From: Atrina japonica
Lineage: Eukaryota > Mollusca > Bivalvia > Pterioida > Pinnidae
Length of the DNA stretch: 64,000 nucleotides
Assembly (NCBI GenBank): GCA_030159075.1
Contig: BROG01000630.1
Coordinates: 1 to 64,000, forward strand
Reading direction: 5' to 3'
Part shown: piece by piece, positions 34,976-43,015 of the stretch
Numbering within the stretch: position 1 is the first letter of the stretch
Layout of the letters: each line of letters starts with the position of its first letter
Notes under the pieces: generated by a model
What the model was told of the DNA's origin: nothing
The model's input: the letters and a program-made list of their open reading frames with translations, nothing else
Databases searched by the model: none
Position numbers and translations under genes: made by a program

Positions 34976-35628
34976 TTAGATTTTCTTAAATTCCAAGAGA
35001 ACGTGAACGGGATGGCCGTGCTTGTCGACGGGGTTGCCTTCCTCGTCTTTTAGACATATCGTTAATTCCGAGACGCGATCCCGTCTCAACGTTAAGAACA
35101 CGGGATGTTCTTTTTCGTACAACTCGGAAAATTTCACGTTGGGACAAGGCAGGGACATGACGATGTCCTTCACCGTACCGTCTCTGATGCCCTCCTCCAA
35201 CTCGTCGAGAGGAACGTTGAGGAGTTCCACCGGTTGCAGGTTGATGCTATTGCTCGGATAACCGGTCCCGACGCTAGTCGCGTTATGACCAAAGCCGAGA
35301 ATCTTGACGAGTTCCGACGGAAGCGCCACCGCCGTACTACCCTTACCGTCGATTCTCACCCTCATGGTGGTCTTGTCCAGAAACACCTTGTCGAAGTATT
35401 TCGCGAGAATTCGTCGTAGGTCGGTGAACGTGTACGACCCGGCGTGCACGACTTGGACTTTGGGTTTCTTCTACCTTTGGCGTTAGTGTATCTCCACGTT
35501 CTTTCCGCACGTTGTACAATCGTTGTAAAAACCCTTCACTTGACGCCCACGCACCACTCGCCCACGCGTTTGTCGATGTAGCGAGAGAGTTTCACGGGTT
35601 TTCCGATGTCCGTCACGAGATAGAACAT
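34976..35628 (-). pseudogene. Penton-like minor capsid protein (frameshifted)
   Basis: The N-terminus MFYLVTDIGKPVKLSRYIDK at 35628 followed by GEWCVGV resembles the start of Polinton minor capsid proteins (MFFL..., then WEVGLVE). A stop/frameshift lies near 35525-35460; the main frame 35449-34976 has AGSYTFTDLRRILAKYFDK, LVKILGF, SNSINLQPVELLNVPL, FLTLRRDRVSELTICLKDEE and VHVLLEFKK, matching the end pattern of single-jelly-roll penton proteins. In the virion this protein would sit at capsid vertices beside the double-jelly-roll major protein. It is divergent in orientation to the gene at 35668. The assignment is by eye. Confidence 0.6.
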
Positions 35629-35667
35629 GTTGTTTTTAATATTAATAAATCTTAACTAAAAAAGAGA

Positions 35668-36646
35668 ATGAAACGAGTACAGAGAGAATCTAGATCTGTC
35701 GTCGTTCGACGTCTACGTCAACGCGACTAAAAAGTTTCGCGCGTCGTTCGAGAACATCTTCGTCAAGTACGACAACCCGAACGTCTTCGAGGACGGCACC
35801 TCGAAGTACTACGCCATGCTGAAGCGGTGGTACCAGCATGCCATCGAGGGATTCTGGCAGAACTTGAATTTCGCGGTGTGGTGCGCCACGACGGGATGCG
35901 GCGTGACGTTGGACATGGGAAACGACAACCTGTCCAAGTCGTTCTTCCGATTCCACATCTACTATCAGATCAGAAGGATCCTGCAGGAGATCGCCGACTT
36001 CGAGCACTACACGAACAACGTCGACGCGTCGGCGTACCAGCGGATCTGTCGCGAATTCGGGGTGCAGGTCGACGCGGACTGGAAGATCAACGGGACCATC
36101 TTCGGGAAATATAACACGAAGTGGTCCACCTTCATCGCGAAAGACCGGAGGGGTTCACGCTTCCGGGTCTGGCCAGACTGGACGCGTCCATTCGCCGTTC
36201 TTCGCCTGGGCGATCCTGGGCTCACAGGGGGAGACGAGGGCCTCGATCGTGGACGCCGGTGCCACGTCGCTGGACGCCCAGAAGCAGTTCCTGGTCAACG
36301 TCGAGGACGCCATCAACGGTGCGCCAATTCCAAGCTCGACTACGTCGTCCATCCGGGACTCTACATGCTGCCCAGCAACATGGAGCTGAACATCGGCAAG
36401 AACATCGCCAACTACAATAACGAGATCTTGATCGCCCCCGACACCTCGACGACGGGTACGAACGTCGACCTCAACGCGAAAACGTTCGCGCGGGTCAAAC
36501 CACCGTCGCCACCTCCCGTAGAGATCACACCGCCGTCACCACCTCCTCCCCTACAGGACAAGCCGCCAGACGATCACGAGGATCAGAAGACCGCCGTCTT
36601 GGCTCTAGCGTTACTTTCTTTTCTTCTCTTCGTCGAGTTTCGTTAA
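35668..36646 (+). pseudogene. Conserved Polinton virion-type protein with Pro-rich stalk and C-terminal membrane helix (frameshifted)
   Basis: ATG at 35668 (MKRVQRES), with a frameshift near 35690 into a frame containing ASFENIFVKYDNPNVFED, WYQHAIEGFWQNLNFA, WCATTGCGVTLDMG, FFRFHIYYQIRRILQEI, YQRICREFGVQ and ADWK. Further shifts near 36148, 36200 and 36310 interrupt the middle (GFTLPGLARLDASIRR and WAILGSQ-type text lie in a second frame), after which LDYVVHPGLYMLPSNMELNI returns. WCATTGCGV and the RICREFGV block are, from memory, hallmarks of a large protein found in most animal Polintons. The C-terminus is Pro-rich and ends with the helix AVLALALLSFLLFVEF. The last 36 bases overlap the convergent gene. 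Confidence 0.7.
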
Positions 36647-37939
36647 CAACCAACCGATGACGACCATGCCCAGCACCCACAGATGTTCTCCCAACCACAC
36701 GGCCGTCTTGCCGAGCGTCGACAGGATCCAGGACACGATGGCACCCAAGATACCCGGCAACGCCTCGCCGAATTTGGAGGCCAGTCTCGCGAGCAGTTTC
36801 CCGACCGCGTCCAGCTGTTTCTTGATCCATTCCCCCGCTCCGCCCTCCTTATTGGGAGGTGGTGGTGGTGGCGCAACCGTCGTCGTCCCGGGAAGGAGCA
36901 ATTCGACCAAGAAGCCCACCGTCATACCGATCGCCGTCAGGACGCTGAAGATGGTGACGCCCTGTTCTCTGAACAGATTGGAGATTCTGTCTCTCAACGA
37001 AAAATTGCTGTCGAGTAGTCCCGTGATCGATGCTTTTATGGTATCCAGTTGAGTCTTTAATTCCCCTTTCTCATCTTTAATATTCTTTCTATGCAGCTCG
37101 ATTATCTCGCGCGACTCCTTTATCTTCTTCTCGAGCTCTTCTTTTTTCTCCGGATTGTTTTTAAGGTCTTCGGTCCATTCCGTTATCAATCGTAGATGCG
37201 TCTCTATTTTATATGCACTATTACGTACTTTACCGCGAATGGTTCGTAAAGTCTTATCCAACGCCAACAGGTCTCTCATGGGTAATAATCCATCTCCCCC
37301 CGCCGCAGCGGCGAGTTTGTGCATACTCCCCGATACTTTTGATACACTATCGTCTAATTGTTTGGGAGTCGTCTCGTCGGTCAATGACCTTTGTACGTCG
37401 TTGACGTTATTTTCTACTTCTTGCACCTCTTGTTTGTATAGACCTAGAGCTCTAACAAACTCTGCACCTCTTGTTAATTTTAATTCTGTTACTCTAGCTA
37501 ACAACGTTTTTGAGTTTACAAACATATCAGAATTACGTTTAAAGCTTAATAAAATCTGTTTATCTTCCCACTTGGCATATAAATTATTATGCTCATCGGA
37601 TGAAAATTCCATTCTTTCATCAGGCACAGCTTTATATACATTTCTCCATTTATTGAATTGTGTAATAGTTCTAAAACGTTCTGGTTGGTTTTCTTCAGCT
37701 TCGATGGGGGGGTTTGGAGCATCCAACTGGCCCTCTAGAGTATTCCACGGACCTTTTATAGTACCCCCAATGGTGGAACTTGACTGGTCTTCTTCTATAG
37801 TAGGTACGTTGAAAGACGTCTCCGTAGTAGTATCTTGAGAGACCCTATTCTGAGGATTATCTTGCATTTCAACGTCGTCGTTGTATGTTGTTTCATCATC
37901 ATCGTACGTCGGGTTATCGAATGTATATGGATCATCCAT
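36611..37939 (-). CDS. 442-residue Polinton membrane protein: acidic N-terminus, coiled coil, two hydrophobic regions
   Basis: Intact. Residues 1-100 are acidic and Thr/Ser-rich (TYDDDETTYNDDVEMQ). Residues 255-320 form a charged coiled coil (KKEELEKKIKESREIIELHR). Then REQGVTIFSVLTAIGMTVGF with a hydrophobic segment to about 350, a Pro run (VAPPPPPPNK), an amphipathic stretch and a C-terminal hydrophobic region from ALPGILGAIVSWIL to VIGWLL, ending in KLDEEKKRK. The REQGVTI..ILTAIGM block is, from memory, shared by proteins of many Polintons. Coiled coil plus long hydrophobic segments recalls membrane-active virion proteins, but no function is established. The start lies in TTTTAAAAAATG. Confidence 0.7.
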   Translation of the reverse strand: MDDPYTFDNPTYDDDETTYNDDVEMQDNPQNRVSQDTTTETSFNVPTIEEDQSSSTIGGTIKGPWNTLEGQLDAPNPPIEAEENQPERFRTITQFNKWRNVYKAVPDERMEFSSDEHNNLYAKWEDKQILLSFKRNSDMFVNSKTLLARVTELKLTRGAEFVRALGLYKQEVQEVENNVNDVQRSLTDETTPKQLDDSVSKVSGSMHKLAAAAGGDGLLPMRDLLALDKTLRTIRGKVRNSAYKIETHLRLITEWTEDLKNNPEKKEELEKKIKESREIIELHRKNIKDEKGELKTQLDTIKASITGLLDSNFSLRDRISNLFREQGVTIFSVLTAIGMTVGFLVELLLPGTTTVAPPPPPPNKEGGAGEWIKKQLDAVGKLLARLASKFGEALPGILGAIVSWILSTLGKTAVWLGEHLWVLGMVVIGWLLTKLDEEKKRK

Positions 37940-37982
37940 TTTTTAAAACGCTTTAAATTTTTTATTACGTAATAAAAAAAAG

Positions 37983-39273
37983 ATGATGAATTACGGACAC
38001 ATTCTCGATCCCGATAGGAAATTGCGCACTGCCTTCGGCGTGAAGGGTATACGCCAAACGGTGGCCGTGTCCCACAATCCTTCGAGCATCGAAGAAAACC
38101 AAACGTTGACGGTTCGTTTTTCCCAATTTGAGCGAGAACGACGTCATCGTCCCCAGAAGCACGAGACTATGCTTCGACATGGAAGTCGCCGTGGAGGGTG
38201 GCAATCTCACCAAAACGGGTGTTTATAATAATCTGGGACGCAACATCGTCAAAAAAATCGAGGTGAAGATCTCGGGAAACACCGTTCAGACCCTTCGACG
38301 ATGCCGATAAATTCTTCGTCTATAACGATCTTTGGAAAGTGGAACGAGGTAACATGGCCTATCAGGGGATACAGACTAACGATCTAAATATAATAAGAGC
38401 AAAATCCCACCAGCTATAAAATACCCCGCGACACCAACGAAGACTACGAAATTGTTGCGACGTTCGGGAATCGTTTTTGCATTCCCTTGGACTTCGAAAT
38501 CTTGGAGACGAGCGAACCCTTTTATCAAGCGGGGTTACAAGATCGTTTGGAATACATGCTGACGTTTAACGACGCCATACAAGTCGTCATGACGGACACC
38601 GACGACGCCAATAAAACGATAAGTTATAAGGCGACCAACATCGCGTTGGAGTTTGAGAAAATCACCGACGAGCATCTCGCTCGCAGCATCAGACAGAGGT
38701 ACGCGGGAAAACACGTCTATTACTTCAAACCAAATATTGCGATATCGCAAAACGACGATGAGTAAATCGGACGGCATCCTCAATTATCAAATCAACACCC
38801 CCGCGAAGTCTCTCGCGGGCATTCTGTTTCTCTTCAAAGACATTTCCGTCAACGATCCGGAAAAATTTTATAATCCGAGAATCACCAAAGTGGAAACGAC
38901 CATCGAGGGACAACCGAACCAACTCTTCTCGGCCGGCATGAGACCGCATCACCACTTTGACGAGATTAAAAAGTTTTTCCCCCTGAATCGCGAAACCGTC
39001 ACGGAAACCATCGTCAAGGAACTCGATCTGAGCAACGTGACTCTGGGAAAATATCTCAAAGATCATTACGCCCTCTGGCTAGACTTACTAACGACACCCG
39101 AAAACCATCTCCACGGCACGGGTCGCAAGCTTCAAAACATCAGCGAAGGCGCTTCCGTCCGAATCGAGAAAACGCCAGAAACCGATACCGATCCCGTGGA
39201 CGTTTACATCTTCGTCGTCAAGGACGGACAGATCAACATGTCGAACGGCCGTTTCGCGAGCGTCATCTCTTAA
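37983..39273 (+). pseudogene. mcp: Major capsid protein, double jelly-roll type (frameshifted)
   Basis: Builds the icosahedral shell. The first frame starts MMNYGHILDPDRKLRTAFG and holds HNPSSIEENQTLTVRF; further frames hold PRSTRLCFDMEVAV, VKKIEVKISGN, WKVERGNMAYQGI, FGNRFCIPLDFEILETSEPF, YQAGLQDRLEYMLTFND, INTPAKSLAGILFLF, FYNPRITKVETTIEGQPNQL and HGTGRKLQNISEGASVRIEK. This order of blocks is that of Polinton major capsid proteins. Breaks are near 38117 (extra T in a T run), 38290 (extra C), 38416 and 38745, all behaving as one-base insertions. About 430 residues in total, normal for the family. It is 26 bases upstream of the ATPase gene on the same strand. Confidence 0.88.
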
Positions 39274-39278
39274 GAAAA

Positions 39279-39299
39279 ATTAAAATCCTATAAGAAAAA
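39279..39299 (+). promoter_or_regulatory. A-rich leader before the ATPase start
   Basis: The short gap between the MCP stop and the ATPase ATG is almost purely A/T with TATAAGAAAAA directly before ATG, the same type of leader as at other starts in the element. Confidence 0.35.
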
Positions 39300-39929
39300 A
39301 TGTTCATTCAAAGACCTCACGCCGCGATGATCGTGGGCGCCACCGGTTGCGGGAAGACAAAGTTCGTGTTAGATCTCTTGGAAACTGTGTACAAAGACTT
39401 CTTTCAACACATTGTAATCCTATGTCCCTCGATAGACTTTAACGAAGCGTACAAATCGAGAAAGTGGATAGGCGACGACGTCAAACAACCGAAAGACAAA
39501 CGAGTCGTCATCGTCAATCCGGTGTCTAAAAATGGGGACGAGCTATTGCAGGACACTCTGCGACACTTTTACGATAGATACAAGGGAACGTCCACGCTGT
39601 ACATCATCGACGACTGTTCGGCCACGAAGCAGATCAAGAAGAAGGCGGACGCTCTGTCCATGCTGGCGTTTTCGGGGAGACACGCCGACCAGTCCGTGTG
39701 GATATTGACGCAACGCTACAACAGCGCGTCTAAAGACTTTCGCACGCAGATCAAGTGGGTAGCCCTCTTCTTCACCAAGGAGAAGTTCAGCTACAACGAA
39801 TGTCTGGACGAGAACGACGTCGTCCCGGAAGAGGATAGAAAACGTCTCAAACACGAACTGTCGCAACGCAAGCATTCCAAGCTGATCTTGCGGACGGAAC
39901 AGCCAACGGATTACAAGTTTATAGAATAA
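39300..39929 (+). CDS. Genome-packaging ATPase (FtsK/HerA, A32-like)
   Basis: Pumps the element's DNA into capsids. Intact 209-residue frame with Walker A GATGCGKT (residues 13-20), Walker B LYIIDD (100-105) followed by CSA, and the strand SVWILTQRY (132-140) whose Gln serves as sensor in this family. Length and motif spacing are those of Polinton and adintovirus packaging ATPases. It follows the capsid gene on the same strand and ends at a perfect hairpin. As an unbroken core gene amid broken ones it suggests that the indels elsewhere are recent or technical. Confidence 0.92.
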   Translation: MFIQRPHAAMIVGATGCGKTKFVLDLLETVYKDFFQHIVILCPSIDFNEAYKSRKWIGDDVKQPKDKRVVIVNPVSKNGDELLQDTLRHFYDRYKGTSTLYIIDDCSATKQIKKKADALSMLAFSGRHADQSVWILTQRYNSASKDFRTQIKWVALFFTKEKFSYNECLDENDVVPEEDRKRLKHELSQRKHSKLILRTEQPTDYKFIE

Positions 39930-39955
39930 TTTATATTTTGTGTAAAATATAAATT
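39928..39955. terminator. Perfect 12-bp-stem hairpin at the ATPase stop
   Basis: AATTTATATTTT, loop GTGT, then the exact reverse complement. It overlaps the ATPase TAA and lies two bases from the stop of the convergent gene (39957). The stem is identical to that at 40587-40613. Confidence 0.65.
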
Positions 39956-39956
39956 T

Positions 39957-40556
39957 TTATAGTCTACTATAATAATTATTATAGTAATTTTGCCAATGGA
40001 TTGAGGGATCCCACGGCCTTCGAGACATGCCCTCCCTCTTATCACGCATTTCCCACAACCAATGTAATTTATTATTATAATTCGTCGTGGGAATGTACGG
40101 CTCTTCCCAAAATCTACAGCCAAACCAATCCATTTTATTAACCCAATTCACCTCGGGGTCCCACGACTCGTCATCCTCTCCCAGTGCGTTCCATATAAGT
40201 GAGCCAATTGCATTTGTTGTACCAATTCACCTCTGAATCCCCACGGTTCCTTCTCCTTCTCTGGTAACCGACTATTATAAGCACGCCAACTACGCCTACA
40301 ATGTTCTTCATCATCTCTAGGAAAAATAGGCTTCCACGGTTCTTCTTTATTTAAAAACCGGTATGTGTCCAAACCAATTTACTCTACCAGTCCAATCGAC
40401 GTCGGGGTCCCACGGCTCGTTGTATCTAGTGCAGCAATTGTGTACAATCCAAGAAATCTTATTGCTCGTCTCCTCCGTAAGTCCGGAACACTCGCATTTC
40501 CCCCAAAATTCATTGAGTATCTCGAAAATTGCTCTTCTACACAAAATATCAGCCAT
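39957..40556 (-). pseudogene. Second WDP-repeat protein, diverged and frameshifted
   Basis: Three overlapping frames (40347-40556, 40148-40372, 39957-40151) on one strand. The start MADILCRRAIFEILNEFWGK is followed by TRYNEPWDPDVDWTGRVNWF, then KEEPWKPIF, EKEPWGF, and in the last frame EEPYIPTTNYNNKLHWLWE and RRPWDPSIHWQ. The EPWDPxVDW unit is the same as in the neighbour at 40656-41162 but the copies are more diverged and irregular. DNA text such as GGGATCCCACGGC and TCCCACGACTCG recurs in both genes, so they are paralogues. The ATG has the leader TTTATAAAA. Probably one gene broken by two small indels. Function unknown. Confidence 0.5.
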
Positions 40557-40586
40557 TTTTATAAAGATAAATTACTTAAATCTCAT

Positions 40587-40613
40587 AATTTATATTTTAT
40601 AAAAATATAAATT
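40587..40613. terminator. Perfect 12-bp-stem hairpin between the two WDP-repeat genes
   Basis: AATTTATATTTT, loop ATA, exact reverse complement. It lies downstream of the stop of the 40656-41162 gene and just upstream of the start at 40556. Same stem as at 39928. Confidence 0.6.
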
Positions 40614-40655
40614 TTTAATAACCATGCAGTTTTTTATATTTTTTGTAAATTAGTT

Positions 40656-41162
40656 TTACAACGTCATACGTCTAAACATAATAAGTTTGTCCGTCCAGTT
40701 CACCGCGGGATCCCACAGCTCGTCTCTCCCGGTATCGCAGTTGTACAAAACCCAATATGTTTTGCAAAACCAGTTCACCTCGGGATCCCACGACTCGTCT
40801 CTCCCGGAATCGCGGGTGTAGATAAACCAATAGAATTTGGAAAACCAGTTCACCGCACAATCCCACGGCTCGTCTCTCCCGGAATCGCGGTTGTAATCAA
40901 ACCAGTATTTCCACTCTACTTCAGAAGATTTATATACAATATACTTTTTCTGCCAGTCTACGGTCGGGTCCCACGGCTCGTCTCTCTCGGTATCGCAGTT
41001 GTAGATAAACCAACGGTATTTGTCAAACCAGTCTACCTCGGTATTATACGGTTCGTCTCTCCCGGTATAGCCGTTGTACTTAATCCAAAGGATTTTATGC
41101 TTCCAGTCCACCTCGGGATCCCACGACATCTTGGTAAGAATCGATAACTTCTCATTAGACAT
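40656..41162 (-). CDS. WDP-repeat protein (25-residue Trp-rich repeats), unknown family
   Basis: Intact 168-residue frame starting MSNEKLSILTKM after TATTTAAAACC, 42 bases inside the right inverted repeat. Six repeats of the form WDPxVDWxxKxxWxxYNxxT then GRDEP begin at residues 14, 39, 64, 100, 125 and 150; spacing is 25 residues except for the third, which is 11 longer. The DNA repeat is 75 bases with little drift. No signal peptide, membrane helix or known catalytic motif is seen. The regular Trp, Tyr and Asp positions suggest a solenoid or binding repeat. Polinton ends often carry variable cargo genes, and this pair of genes occupies that place. I do not recognise the family. Confidence 0.65.
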   Translation of the reverse strand: MSNEKLSILTKMSWDPEVDWKHKILWIKYNGYTGRDEPYNTEVDWFDKYRWFIYNCDTERDEPWDPTVDWQKKYIVYKSSEVEWKYWFDYNRDSGRDEPWDCAVNWFSKFYWFIYTRDSGRDESWDPEVNWFCKTYWVLYNCDTGRDELWDPAVNWTDKLIMFRRMTL

Positions 41163-41203
41163 GGTTTTAAATAACTGTTAAATTTCTTAATGACATTTCA
41201 ATA

Positions 41204-41478
41204 TTTGTCACACTATACGATTGGGACACCTGTACGGCGAAAACGACTCGTGCGGCATTTACCCGGTGATCACAGGAGCGTGTCATCTCTAGGAACAGAT
41301 AAAATTGAAATCATCTATCGCCGTGTCGTGTATAATCCCGTAAACACGTTATATATCATCGTCTATATATAACGCCATTTACCTGTGTGTGATCACGTGA
41401 CAGCGGAATTCCGGGAAATGTACACGTCGTCCAGTTCTCGGAAAAAAAAGGGGGCTAAAGTGGGTGACATATACTACT
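41204..41478 (-). repeat. Polinton right terminal inverted repeat
   Basis: Reverse complement partner of 25916-26191, ending GTGACATATACTACT before the CATGGT target duplication. Confidence 0.93.
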
Positions 41479-41484
41479 CATGGT
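41479..41484. other. Target site duplication, right (CATGGT)
   Basis: Identical to 25910-25915, directly outside the right inverted repeat. Confidence 0.88.
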
Positions 41485-42859
41485 ATATAAAATTGACTGT
41501 ATTATATTATGCATATATGTTTTACATTTTGTAAACCTATAAGCTGCATTGCTTTTGGAATAAACATATTTAAGGGGACGGCCATTTGCTTCTGAGGGTG
41601 TAGGTGTGTGCTTGTGTGTGTGTGTGTCGGTAGCCGGTAGCCAAGATACTACAAATTCTAACCAGTAACTCGAGGCAACCTCAGTAGATGTACTATTGCT
41701 AACTATGCCTAGGTCTGTTATTTTATTGTGTGTGTTATAACAAGCTAAGACACTATAATTAAATGTTTCAGAGGGTGCGATACGGCCAACTGATTGATGA
41801 CGTCAGTCTGCAGACGACATTATATAAGGCTTAGTCTAAAATAGGTCGAGTCCCAGAAAAACATCTTAATCTAGATTGTGTATTCAGAAAAAATAAGAAA
41901 CCAACCTCTTTGTTCTCATATTTCACGTAGATATTTTTCTTTTTCAAGTAAAAATTGTGTACTGAAGTGTCTAGTGACTTGTTTGTTTACATATGTAAAT
42001 TAGCTCATTCCGGACTGCTCCTTGGTTTAGTATAATTTTGATTTTCATCAACAGCACACCTTCTGATCCAAGCATTTTCGCGTGGAAAAAATTCTTCTTT
42101 TGATAGGATTTAATGGACTGGAAGTACCTTTTAGATCAGAGGGTGTGCTTTATATGAAAAACGTGGTCAAATTAGAAAAAAAAAAAAGATATTTCTGCAG
42201 GAAACTAGTCCGATATCGGTTTCGTCTATAATAGAATTCAGCAAGATTACGTTTTGGCGGGGAAATTTTGGCATGATGCGATGGTATCAAGCCTTGACAA
42301 TTTCATTTCAATTCATTCTACTTTCATTTTTAAGATATAACAGGGCCTATAACGTTACACATGGATCTTGTCCTTTTTGTCAAAGAATTTCTTTATGGTC
42401 CACAACTTTACCCAAGTTGAGAAAATTCTCAAGATTTGAGTAAAATCTTGAAGTTGAGTAAAATATTTGTCTAATAGTTTTATGGTCCTGGACCCTGACC
42501 ATAACCAGTGCCAGTACGGTGAAACTTGTATATAACAACCTCCTTAGGGTCTTTATAGGGAGGTGGGCTTTATATACAGGTTGATTTGTACACAATGGTA
42601 CTATTGGGGACAGCAAAAAAAATGGTCTTTGTGACCAGGTGGTCTTTATGTACAGGTGTCGCTAAAGCAGTATTTACTGTAGTGTTTAAAAATTTTCGGC
42701 TCGCTTCGCTCGTCATCTTCCATTCTTCAATTTTTTGGGCTTGTTACGCTCCCCATTTATTGTCTCACGGTGACAAAGTCACAAAAGCGAGACATAGTCA
42801 GTGCTTTTCCGACGACGGCAGCGGCGATTGCATCAAACTTTGTATTTAGCTAAACGTTC

Positions 42860-42981
42860 AGTTTTTTATTTACCAGCTTGCTGTTCAGTTAATATTGGTG
42901 CTAGGTTGATATTTGGCCTGAAAGTTCCTTAGGGGGGTCTAGATGTTGTGACTCACTACTTAATTTGGAATATCTTTTCGT

Positions 42982-43015
<34 letters not shown>

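Larger units (their letters stand above)
25916..41478. mobile_element. Complete Polinton/Maverick element
   Basis: 15,563 bases bounded by terminal inverted repeats (25916-26191 and 41204-41478) that begin AGTAGTATATGTCAC, and flanked on both sides by the 6-base direct repeat CATGGT (25910-25915 and 41479-41484). Polintons are defined by such long inverted repeats, AG termini, 6-bp target duplications and a gene set of protein-primed PolB, retroviral integrase, packaging ATPase and capsid proteins; all are present. Coding DNA here is visibly richer in G+C and CpG than the flanks. The near-identical repeats and well-kept reading frames suggest a recent insertion, although several genes carry small indels. 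Confidence 0.95.

Noticed and set aside
26394..39875. Numerous antisense frames within the Polinton, such as 27992-28471, 33521-33865 and 37155-37838
   Set aside because: Shadows of the real genes in CpG-rich coding DNA; no family motifs and overlap with recognised domains on the other strand.
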